A DNA stretch of 64,000 bases. Source: Nemophila menziesii. Lineage: Eukaryota > Streptophyta > Magnoliopsida > Boraginales > Hydrophyllaceae. The notes beneath the pieces are model-generated. The model was not told the origin of the DNA. It saw only the letters and a program-made list of their open reading frames with translations, and did not search any database. Positions 23,605 through 33,080 of the stretch are shown here, in pieces. The position numbers were made by a program, and so were the translations under genes. The number at the start of each line of letters is the position of its first letter. The stretch's first letter is position 1. The stretch is taken from positions 7,563,017 through 7,627,016 of the forward strand of contig JARWIR010000015.1 of the NCBI GenBank assembly GCA_029959085.1, read 5' to 3'.

Positions 23605-25100
23605 ATATGGGTTGGTCCTTTGATAGATTGGGTCCAAGGAGAAATTGGAGTGATATCTGTAATGATAAAGTTAGCGATTATGTTTGAAAGGATGGAACTT
23701 GGAGTTGGGATAAGTTTCAGACTCTCCTACTTAGGGGTAAGCTTCAAGAGATAGCAGTAATACGAAGTTCAACAACATATGGTGAAGAGGATGTGATATC
23801 ATGGCAAAATAAAAAAAATGGGATATATTCTGTAAGATCGGCGTTAATGGATCACCAGGTGAATGACTTGGTGGAGGACATGGAGTGTGGAAATTAAAAT
23901 GTCCTAAAAAATAAGAGTACTAAGATGGAGAGCAGCTCAAGAAAGATTACCCACGGGTCAGAATTTAGAGAGGAGGGGGATGGAGGTCTCCGGAGTTTGC
24001 CCATGGTGTGGGATAGCGGAAGAAACAACTTTACATATTTTTAGGATTGCATAAATACCGTAAGTGTTTGGAGCTCAGTGAAACGTGAAATTCAGTGCGC
24101 GGGCTCTACAGGTCAAGGAAAATGGTGATAGTTACTGGAGCTCGTACTTGGGAAGCAGGGGGTGGGAGCTGCGACTTCTGCTGCAGAATGATGGGAGGCG
24201 AAATGCAGCTATTGACTCTAGGAAAGTCTGGGGAGTGAGCTGAGTGTTTTGATTACCTTGTAGAATAGTCCCTCGAGTTTCAAGATTATGCAACAACAAA
24301 ATTTGAATAGTAACAGAAGCAGGAGTGTGGAAAGTGAGATTAATGGTCCAAATATGTTTTAGAATAGTACCTTAGGTTTCAGCAGTCTCCCATTCAAACA
24401 GTAGAAGGCTAATTAAGGACAGATACAGTAGCTCTTTGCATGCGAATAGAGAGCTGGACGATCAACAACACTCAGAGCGACGCGCAAAGGAGGTAGGGGG
24501 AGTTGTTTTGGCGGAGGAAGGGGCGAAATGGGGGTCCAATAACATTAGGGAAAGCTCGCTTTTTGCGGGTTTAAATTGCCAGATATTTTTTGCCGCTATG
24601 ATAGGCGTGATTTGGAATGAACTTAACGAGACTATCTTTAATAAATGAATTTTATAGAGACAATTTTACTAATAAAAAACAAAGGCTATGGCCAAGGAGT
24701 ACATGGAGGCATGAGATCACCATCCGGGGAAAATGAACACTCTAAAGAACCGCGTGGAATGGATTGGGTGGTGCAAACCGAGTAGGGGATTTTAATTAAA
24801 TACGGATGGGAGCGGTAATGGACTTAATGGTGAGGGAGGAGAGGGAGGAGTAGTACGTGATATGGAGGGTAATTGGATTAAAGGTTTTGCGACGAATTTT
24901 CCGAATCAAACAATAATAGTGGTGGAGTTTATTGCGATTTTTGAAGGACTTAAATTGGCCGAAAATATGGGTATAAAGAGATTGATATAGAAACGGACTC
25001 GCAAGAGGCATTAAGGGAAATAAATTTGGTAAAAAGAGGAAGAGGACCAGGATCAACTTGGATGGAAGGGATTAGAAAATTGTTGATAAATAACATGTTG
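23605..25100 (+). pseudogene. LINE 3' fragment: zf-RVT and RNase H (plus strand)
   Basis: Around 23605-24060, translation with several stops gives the end of a plant L1-type ORF2: 'GQNLERRGMEVSGVCPWCGI' and 'AEETTLHIF', a zf-RVT signature. A GC-richer spacer follows (24080-24400). At about 24795-25020 an RNase H-like domain begins (DGSGNGLNGEGGEGGVVRD, then 'VVEFIAIFEGLKLAENMG'), with the second Asp region broken by stops. It stops abruptly near 25104, where Ty3/gypsy sequence begins, so it was probably cut by that insertion. Confidence 0.7.
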
Positions 25101-25103
25101 TTT

Positions 25104-25530
25104 AACATTACAGGTATCTATATGGGTCTGTATCTCTCGACATTAATAGCAGCAAGACCAATTCCAAGAGGAGGTGCGCGATATGGATCTTGTTCAGGGC
25201 CATTACGAACCATGGATCATTATTAAAGTGAGCTTGAACTGGTGGAGCCGGAAGGGGAAGTTGACCATCATTATTCTGAACCATATCTTCGCCCATTGTC
25301 TCTCTTGCTAATCTTTCCTCCAACTCTTGTGCTTCTTTTTCTTCTTTCTTTCTCTTTTTTGCTGCTCTGAATAGTGAGTCAGGATTCTCGAGAGGTTCAA
25401 TAAGATTCTCGGGCCTCCTTCGCATACACCAACCTGTAAACCTGAGAAAATAAGGAACAAACCAAAGCGTAAAACTGAAAAAAATAAAAATAACAATTGA
25501 ACTACTAAATATTAACACCGGGGTCACACG
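25104..25530 (-). pseudogene. Ty3/gypsy gag N-terminal fragment
   Basis: On the minus strand, just inside the primer-binding site, 25527-25108 carries a hydrophobic stretch, then a Lys/Glu-rich segment ('AAKKRKKEEKEAQELEERLA') and an Asn/Gln/Pro-rich part, as in N-termini of plant Athila/Tat gag proteins. A one-base frame change near 25215 separates this from a second stretch, 'EQDPYRAPPLGIGLAAINVE', in the adjacent frame. The fragment then ends at the LINE boundary, so the rest of the element is missing. Confidence 0.65.
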
Positions 25531-25539
25531 CTAAAGTCT

Positions 25540-25558
25540 CCGGCAGCGGCGCCAAAAA
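25540..25558 (-). other. Retrotransposon primer-binding site (tRNA-Asp type)
   Basis: On the minus strand the sequence directly after the LTR end reads TGGCGCCGCTGCCGGAGA. That is close to the complement of a plant tRNA-Asp 3' end, the primer type used by Athila-like Ty3/gypsy elements. Confidence 0.75.
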
Positions 25559-25560
25559 TT

Positions 25561-26828
25561 TGGTGGGTCCTGGGGTGTTATAAAATTAAGTACGAAAATA
25601 AAGGAACCACAAACCGCAAGTGTACGGTTGTCCCAAGTAATATATGATAATCAAGTTCGTTCTCAGGGACAGATTAGGTTCAACTCAGGTATTAATCAAG
25701 TAGTAAAAATAATTTTTTAACATAAAATAAAAGAAAAGATTTTTGTTTTTTTTTTATAATTAAGGATGCAAGTAAAATAAAGACTAAATTAAATTAACTA
25801 AAAAGAAATAAAAGCAAATAAAGGGATTAACTTCAGAGAGGATGGATACTTGACTCTCGCAAGGAATCCTCCTAACTAACGTAATCTAGGCAATGTTTAA
25901 AGGTAGATTGGGTATTATAATATTAGTCGGGACTCTTATGTTTCCTAGCCCCCTGTCGGTTGGACCTGGGACCTACTTAAAGTACTATAAACCCCTATAT
26001 GGGCGAATATGCCTCTTCAGATGATATGAATTTACTTCTTTGGCTATGTAATGTTATTGCCTTTCGTCCCTTACACATATATTACCTATGCCAGTATTCA
26101 AACCCCCCTATCGGATGATCACTTCGCCACTAAAGTGAATAGCCCAAATACTAAAAGCTAATTATAATTGTGCATGGAAAAGAATTAGTAATTAAGAACA
26201 AAGTAATTTCCAATATCAAATACCTAATTCAATTTAAATCTAACAATCCCAAATTCAAAACATAGAAAACAATTAATTAAGGTTCACCCTTTTATTGCGA
26301 CTCTCAAGTATATGAAAGTTTAGATCATGATAAAATTAAATACAAAAAAGAAGTAAAAGGATTTTATACTCAAATACAGAAAATAAATTGATAACCTAAA
26401 GGGTTGAATGACTATTGATGGAAGAACAAAATTCCTCCAGCTCTAGCTTCTTCTCTCCTTCTTGCTTTGACTTGAAAACCTTAAGCCTCTTGTGTAATTC
26501 TCTGAAGTGTCCCATAAGAGGAGGCTAAGGGGTGTATTTATAGGTGTTAGGAAGCCCTAATTTGTTTTTTGCTTGGAGTGGAAGACAAGTCAAAAACTCT
26601 TTTATTCGTAGCCCTAAAATCTAGAAAAGGTAAGATTCTTTTGCTGAATTGATTTGGACATATCTCTTTCAATATTTATCCGTTTGACGCGTTCTTTATA
26701 TCGCAATCGCTTGTATCGGAAGGATATATCGATTGGTCCAGACCATTCTCCCAAATTCTTATCCAATCTTAAGTTATGACCTCGTCTTTGAACGTGGCTG
26801 GAATTTCAGTTTCATTTGGTAACTTTTG
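25561..26828 (-). mobile_element. Truncated Ty3/gypsy 5' LTR (minus orientation)
   Basis: Starting at TGGTGGG next to the primer-binding site, this matches the other LTRs of the window: the 'caagttcgttctcagggac' box, the alternating gene-free AT-rich middle, 'gtgtatttataggtg' and 'ttgagttatgacc'-like phrases. It lacks the TGATGTCTCC terminus and breaks off near 26828 where LINE sequence begins, so about 250 bp at its outer end are missing. Confidence 0.75.
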
Positions 26829-26839
26829 TTTATTAACAA

Positions 26840-27296
26840 TAAGGAACCATCAGCTATTGCGTCTATTGGTGTTGATAAGAACAAGACAATTTCGAGAAAG
26901 GTTAATTTTCGATGTAAGGTGAACAATGTTATTGATGGAGAAGCGTGGGCGTTAATAATGGCACTGAGGTCAAGTAAAGACCTCATAAATCAGTGAGTTT
27001 CGTTCTACTCTGACAACCTTGATTTAATTCAAGGAATTTTGGGTAAGACCAAGCTTCATTGGAGCCTTAAACCTATTCTTTCGGAAGTTTAAAAATTGTT
27101 AGGTCAAGGATACCTTTGGAAGGTTAGTCACATCTCTCGAAGCTATATTTCAACTGTTGATGCATTAGCAAAATGCACAATAAGGAATTTGGATTTAACC
27201 GAATGTAAAGACCGTTCGCTTGTTGCTTTTAATAGTTTTCTAGTTAATATGTGTAAGTAGTTTTCTTGTCTCGGTCTTATTGAAAAAAAAAACATT
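26840..27296 (+). pseudogene. LINE RNase H tail with poly(A) (plus strand)
   Basis: Translation with a few stops gives 'NNVIDGEAWALIMALRSSKD' (Glu motif), 'SFYSDNLDLIQGILGKTKLH' (Asp motif) and 'SHISRSYISTVDALAK' (terminal motif), which is the plant LINE-type RNase H domain. It is followed by a short 3' tail and an A run at 27282-27291, the natural end of a LINE insertion. Its 5' part is lost. Confidence 0.75.
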
Positions 27297-27310
27297 AATT
27301 TTTTTTAAAT

Positions 27311-27485
27311 GTAGCTTAACTGGATAGTGTCTTGTTATTTTTTCATTACTTAAAGAAAAATATAAGTTCGAACTCCTTCTTTAAATTGGTAACCTAGTTT
27401 TGATTTACCTACAAATATGTATGATAAGACTTGTATAATTAGTCGTGACATGCACAAAATGACTCGAACTATCTACGTAAAAGAA
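27311..27485 (+). mobile_element. SINE, tRNA-derived, copy 1
   Basis: An A-box-like 'tagcttaactgg' (27312-27323) and a B-box-like 'agttcgaactcc' (27365-27376) are followed by a tail, 'ctagttttgatttaccta ... ttagtcgtgacatgc', that also occurs in the copy at 55941-56190. Tail wording resembles the plant Au SINE family. It sits directly after the LINE poly(A). Confidence 0.7.
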
Positions 27486-27489
27486 AAAA

Positions 27490-27801
27490 AAATCATAATA
27501 TTTACCTATTTCACTCAATGATTAATGTACTTCACTCATTTTAGTAGGCCCTGCTCCTAGAGGCTGCAGCAGTCCAAAAAGTACTTCTCCCTAGCTTTGA
27601 ATTTTATATTAACATGTATTCATTAATTTAAATGGTTGACTACAAGGAGGTCAAGGTAAACATGAGGTGGATACTGGATACATTCATTCTTCTTTGCTTG
27701 GACTAATAATAAAGAAATAAATAAATTCTTCTTTGCTCTTTTCTTATAACCTGTGTTTCCCTGCTTTGCTCTGCGTTTCAGAATTTTGCAACCTCATCAA
27801 A
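27490..27801 (+). promoter_or_regulatory. Upstream region of the DUF4220 gene
   Basis: About 310 bp between the SINE and the proposed start codon. Pyrimidine-rich sequence (27720-27790) precedes the ATG as in a plant 5' leader. No specific element is identifiable. Confidence 0.4.
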
Positions 27802-30253
27802 ATGCTCGGAACAGGTATTATTCTAATTCCTTAACATCTCGCGTCAATTCTTTAAGAGAATTGCATTTAGTTTTTGTAATATGACTCGAGTTACTAAATC
27901 ATTTTAGCATTAGTTACTACATTACATACTTTAGTGTTAGTACTTAGTATGCTAATGATAAAACATTGTGTTACAAGTGGAGGCTAAACGCTAATATTCT
28001 TATTAATGCACGTTGTCTGATATTTTAGGCTAAACTTATATTTTTCCCTATATGAGCTGGCTTCTGCAAATGATTTAAGTTCTCTGTACTTCCATTCAGG
28101 CTTAAGTATTTTGGCTACTTGATTAGGTTTAATGTATTACCAAATTCTGCTACTTTTTCGACTAAAAAAAAATTCTGCTACTAAATTTGTCTACTTGGAT
28201 TCTTTGTGAAATTTTGGCAGTGGCAAGTGTGTTAGTATATCTAGAGAAAAGAAAGCTTATTGAGGTGATTCCAAATGATATTCGTGAACTATGGAAAGAC
28301 TGGGAAATAAGAGTACTAATTATTGTGAGCCTACTCTTGCAAATTCTGCTTATATATTTTGGCAAACGAAGAAAGTATAAGGGCAGGACTAGGATACGGA
28401 TCATTATATGGTGTGCTTACTTATTAGCTGATTCTCTAGCAACAATTGCACTTGGTGTCATTGCTCAAAACACCTTAGATGATGAATGCAAAAACCCTTC
28501 TGGGGATAAATTGAAAGATGAAATGATGTCTTTTTGGGCACCCTTTTTGTTGCTTCACCTTGGAGGACCTGATACCATTACAGCATATGCTCTTGAAGAT
28601 AATCAGCTTTGGATAAGGCACTTTGCAGGACTAGTGATTCACTCTGTATTGGTTTTTTATATCCTACTTGTTGTCTTTCCAGGCTCTTCATGGTTTCGAT
28701 ATTCGAGTATTTTAATGTTAATGGCTGGTTTAGTTAAGTATTTTGAGCGCACCTTAGCGTTAAGGTCAGCAAATTTCGAGAATCTGCATAATTCTATGCT
28801 TACCCCGCCTGATTCAGGCCCGAATTATGCCAAGTTTATGGAGGAATTTACTTTAAAGAAAGCTGAGGGATTCTTTGTGGAGGCTATTGAGGTTAAAGAA
28901 CTCCCTGTTCAAACACCTCCACCAGATCCTGCAGGAGGGAAGTTAATATCCGAAGCATATAATCAATTTATGACATTTAAGCGTCTCTTTGTGGATCTAA
29001 TCCTCAGCTTCCATGATCGAGACAATAGTAAATTTTATTTTAAAGATTTGGACGCGGTAAAAGCTTTTAATGTCGTTGAGATTGAACTTGGATTTGCATT
29101 CGACATGTTTTTCACTAAGGCACCTATTGCTTATACCTTTGTAGGGTGTGTTCTTCGTGTGATCACTTTTTCTTTCACGTGTGTGTCTTTGATTCTCTTT
29201 TGGGTTTTATGTGACAAGGATAAGTATGAAACAGCTGACCTGGTGATCTCTTATTTACTTCTCAGTGTAGCTATCTTACTGGAAATATATGGAATAGTGG
29301 TTCAAGTAAATTCAGATTGGTTCGTTAATTGGCTTAGTAAACGGAATAAAACCCCCCGTGAATCGTGGATTAGTCCTTATTTACATTGTTTACAGATACC
29401 GGATGAACCAAGGTGGTCAAATTTAATCTCACAATACAATTTACTTGACTTTTGCCTTGAGGATAAGCCTACATATTGCTATAAAATCCAGCAGGTATTT
29501 CAGATAGCTGATTATCTTGAAAATCGCCGGTATATGAAATATGAAAAGATCACAGTTGCGTTGAAAAAGCTGATCTATAGTCATTTTCCAATTTCAAACG
29601 AGGCTGATCGTACACCTTTGTTCACTCTTAGAAAGAACATTTCTCCTCCACTTGACTTGCCTAAGGAAGTACAATTTGATCAGAACATTCTCATCTGGCA
29701 TATCGCTACTGATCTATGCTATTACTCCGAGTGGGGTCAAAATCTGGAAAATGCGGATACGAAAAGTAAGATAAACAAACAGATATCAGACTATATGCTC
29801 TATCTTTTAATCATGTGTCCGTTTATGCTTCCAATAGGGATTGGAATGATAAGGTTTCGCGATACACGAGCTGAGGCAAGTGAGTTTTTTGAAGAAAGGA
29901 ATTTAAAACACGATAAGGTAAAAGCTTGTAAAAAGTTGCTTTGTGTGAACACGGAAGTTTTGCCAGCTAGTGTGAAAGGGGATAGAAGCAAATCGGTGTT
30001 GTTCGATGCATGCAGGCTTGCTAAGTCATTGCAAGTGTTTGAGAAAGAGAACAAGTGGGATATTATAAGTGGTATGTGGGTGGAAATGCTAGCATATGCT
30101 GCTACTCATTGTCGTGGGAATCACCATGCTCAGCAGCTTCGCAAAGGGGGAGAATTTCTCACTCATGTTTGGCTTCTAATGGCACATCTTGGTATAACCG
30201 ACCAATTCCAAATAGATCAAGGTCATGCCCGAGCTAAGCTGAGTGTCAAGTAA
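27802..30253 (+). CDS. DUF4220/DUF594 membrane protein
   Basis: The main exon is open to the TAA at 30251-30253. A likely first exon at 27802-27814 (ATG plus three codons and one base, then GTATTA) joins an acceptor at 28221 in phase, giving about 681 aa starting MLGTVASVLVY. The main frame otherwise has no early ATG. The N-terminal half is the DUF4220 region with several membrane segments (about 36-51 and 65-85, with more around 120-180 and 310-370). The C-terminus holds the DUF594 signature with Trp-Val-Glu-Met-Leu ... His-Ala ... Gly-Gly-Glu-Phe-Leu-Thr-x-Val-Trp-Leu-Leu-Met at 624-657. The family is plant-specific, often in tandem clusters, and has no established biochemical function. The gene looks intact; only one copy is present here. 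Confidence 0.9.
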
Positions 30254-30526
30254 GACACGAGACAACTAAATATGCATCATTACACTTATGTTTTATGCCT
30301 ACTATAAGTAGCGGGTTAGTTTCTTGTACGTAGATTATTGCTTGCATCAACTAGAAAACTACTTAGAAAAGGCGTGTAATGATACAACTTGTGCAATTTC
30401 TTTCAGCACATTACGACTTTGTTATTCGTTTACTAATATATTACCTAATGTTAAATATATTATTATCATAATTATTTATTACGTTGTTAGATTAATTTAT
30501 TTTTATATTATATTTATTTTAAAATT
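30254..30526 (+). other. Probable 3' flank of the DUF4220 gene
   Basis: AT-rich sequence follows the stop codon. It likely includes the 3' untranslated region. Nothing else is visible. Confidence 0.4.
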
Positions 30527-30534
30527 AGTTTAGT

Positions 30535-31122
30535 CACGGGCGGATGTAGGGGTGGGCTGCAGCCCACCCTAACTTACCCAGCCCACTAAAATTTAATTTA
30601 TTTATTTTTTTAAAAAATAGATAAAAATAAACTAAAAAAAATTATACCATTAATTCTATTAAATAATAAAATTTATTAACGAAATTGGAACGTAAATACC
30701 ATTAAATATTCAATTTCTTGGTTCGTTTTAATTTTTTTTCATAGATTTTTTTTTGTAATTAACTCTTAAATGTTTTAAAAAATTTCATTTGGGCCCCCTA
30801 AATTTTATAATTTATTTTATTAGACTTTAAATGACTTTATTTATAGGATTTTTTGTTTTTTTACAGCAAAATGTATGTTATTTTGAATAAAAAAAATAAA
30901 TTTTTCGAATGATTAACTTAAAAAAATAATATTCAGACTTATATTGCAATCTTTACACAATATAGGGATTTATAGTGTATTTTAGCATTATAAGGATCTA
31001 TCTAGCAATTTTTGCATAATATGTAGACTTATCGTGCAAATACGGCAAAATAATTTTTTTCGGGCCCGTTGCCCCCGAACCCCCTTAGCCCCCCCTAACA
31101 AAAAATCCTGCCTCCGCCCCTG
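30535..31122. mobile_element. hAT-type non-autonomous element (588 bp)
   Basis: The terminal inverted repeats are 'cacgggcggatgtagggg' and, inverted at the right, 'caggggcggaggcagg'. They are flanked by a perfect 8-bp target duplication AGTTTAGT (30527-30534 and 31123-31130). The interior is AT-rich and non-coding, with a C-rich block 'cgttgcccccgaaccccctt' near the right end. The 8-bp duplication and CAGGGGCGGA-like ends are typical of plant hAT MITEs. A relative lies at about 55229-55874. Confidence 0.92.
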
Positions 31123-31130
31123 AGTTTAGT

Positions 31131-31152
31131 ATTTTTTTTTTTTATCAATTAG

Positions 31153-31207
<55 letters not shown>

Positions 31208-31779
31208 TAACTAATTGGTAAATAAAAAAAAAGTAATATTTTGTGAGTTAGACCTAAACCTATATATATAGTATTATTATATTGTATGAGAAATTAATTT
31301 AATGTAGTCTTTAATCTTTTTTTTTCTCTATCCTTTATGGTTTATATATTATTTTTTAATTTTTCTTTTTCGCTTTATTTAAATATCTCACATGGTACAG
31401 ATCCACAACCAAAGTGGTTTCTTGTTATCGTTTCGTTCGCTTCCGCAATTCATTAATTTACATCTTCCATGTCACTCATTCATTCTCGTTTCTATCGCTT
31501 CCACGTAAACAAACAAACAAAAAAAAATCTTTTCTCTTATTCCTCTCGTAGGAATCGCAATCTTATTACTCTCGTAGGAATCGAAATATTATTCCTCTCG
31601 TTGGAATCAAATTCGTAATCCTCTCACATGATTCGTCATCTCGCTAGGCCATTTGAAAGAAATAAATAAATTATTTTATTTATTAACCACCGATGATGTG
31701 GTGGAGGTAGTGGAAGTTATCCACGTATCTCTAAAATTTTAAATGGGCATTTATTTCTATCAGATAAGAAATAAATTAA
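31131..31779. other. Intergenic DNA with (AT)n and short tandem repeats
   Basis: A TA dinucleotide run occupies 31154-31204. At 31540-31620 a unit of about 30 bp, 'attcctctcgtaggaatcg', repeats about three times imperfectly. No gene is visible. Confidence 0.6.
31154..31204. repeat. (TA)n microsatellite
   Basis: An uninterrupted TA dinucleotide run of about 51 bp. Confidence 0.95.
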
Positions 31780-32009
31780 GTGCCCGTTTGGGATTGCTTT
31801 TAAAATAATCACTTAAAGTGATTTTAGATCCATATTAATATTTTAGACTCTAAAAATCACTTTTAGAAAAAATACTAGATTAGTGATTATTAAAATAACC
31901 ACTTAAAGTGATTTTAGATGTCTAAATATTTTTTAATATTTTTTACAAATATTTTAATTTTAATCAAAAAGGGCTTTTAGCTCCAAAATAATCAATCCCA
32001 AAGGGGCAC
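31780..32009. mobile_element. Tourist/PIF-Harbinger-type MITE, copy 2 (230 bp)
   Basis: The ends are 'gtgcccgtttgggattg' and the inverse of 'gtgcccctttgggattg', with TAA on both sides (31777-31779 and 32010-32012). It is similar along its length to the element at 11521-11745, including the 'ttaatattttttacaaat' block. Confidence 0.9.
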
Positions 32010-32199
32010 TAAATCTTACGCTCATTTTCACAATTAATCTACTTCTGACAATTCTCTTTCTTCTTTACACAATAAAAACCACACAAATCAAAATCTTTCA
32101 GGCTCTTAGGTTGTGAAGACGAAGTTTCTTCTTCATAGTAAGAAGTTTCACGACCAGCAAACAATCTGCTTTAAAGAAAAAAAAGGGAGAAATTATTGA

Positions 32200-32815
32200 T
32201 AATTTTTTTTTGTATGTCGAATGCTTAAGAATGCTGAAGTGGTGAGGGGATTCGAACCTGTGTCAATGATTTCGGTGCTTAGTAGCCTTATCAGATTCAC
32301 TACCTTAAGTTACCGTTGATTGATAAAGTTCTTGGAAAGATACTGTTATCTTTTCCTTTTTGTTTCCTAATCAATTTAAATACAAGAAAATAATTGCTTA
32401 GATAACTCAGCGCATCCAAAATAAGAGTATGATCTTGAAATTACATTCTTCTCAAAGCCCGAAAAGGAATTCCACCTATTCCTCTCTGGCCATTTTTAAC
32501 GAGTATTATAGAGTATCCCATAAAAACGAAAGGAAAGACTGAGCGGGACTGGATTCTTGTCGAAAGACTATAAGCTTTGAGCTTAAGAAGAAAGACAAGT
32601 ATAGCCGATTCAAAAAAAAGCGGTTGATTTGGTGTATTTTTTCCGTTCTTATTTATTCTATATGTAGAAAATGATGGAAACACGATCCAGGGGATCACGG
32701 GAATCGAGGCTTCGCCTATTGAGAGATTACCGAGTGCTTTATAGGAACATAAGAAATCATAATGGACCATTAAGGGTTCATACACCAAGTCAGGAGTTCA
32801 ACTAGTTTCTTTGAT
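32200..32815. other. Unassigned insert-like segment, possibly organellar
   Basis: Composition is less AT-rich than its surroundings. A 115-codon open frame on the minus strand (32788-32441) is not recognised. A tRNA T-arm-like 'ggttcgaatcccctcaccac' is present on the minus strand at 32239-32258, but a full cloverleaf cannot be drawn. The style suggests a transferred plastid or mitochondrial fragment, but I cannot place it on an organelle gene. Confidence 0.25.
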
Positions 32816-33080
32816 TATATGCTTTAGTTGTTTATTTTCATAAAATATTGCTCTATTTATGTTAGAGAAGTGAGAGTTCTAGAAGAACTTAATTTTGTAG
32901 TTAATGAAATTGATCGAATGATTAAGACAAACAAAATATGGTGGTTCATGACTGGGAACATAGTTAACTTTCTTTATCACTTATTTTGTTATCTTTATTA
33001 TTCATTCCATTGGCATTAATAGCATAGAATTTTTAAATAAATGTATGTTACTAATGGAAACTCTTACTTTATTAGAGAAA
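32816..33080. other. AT-rich spacer before the copia remnant
   Basis: No gene. It might contain the 5' LTR remnant of the following copia element, but no TG...CA ends or methionine-tRNA primer site are visible. Confidence 0.35.

Noticed and set aside
32221..32330. Possible tRNA gene on the minus strand (ggttcgaatcccctcaccac)
   Set aside because: Only a T-arm-like stretch is convincing; the acceptor, D and anticodon stems cannot be paired into a cloverleaf.
32441..32788. 115-codon minus-strand ORF as a plastid gene
   Set aside because: I compared it mentally with common plastid proteins and found no match; left as unassigned sequence.
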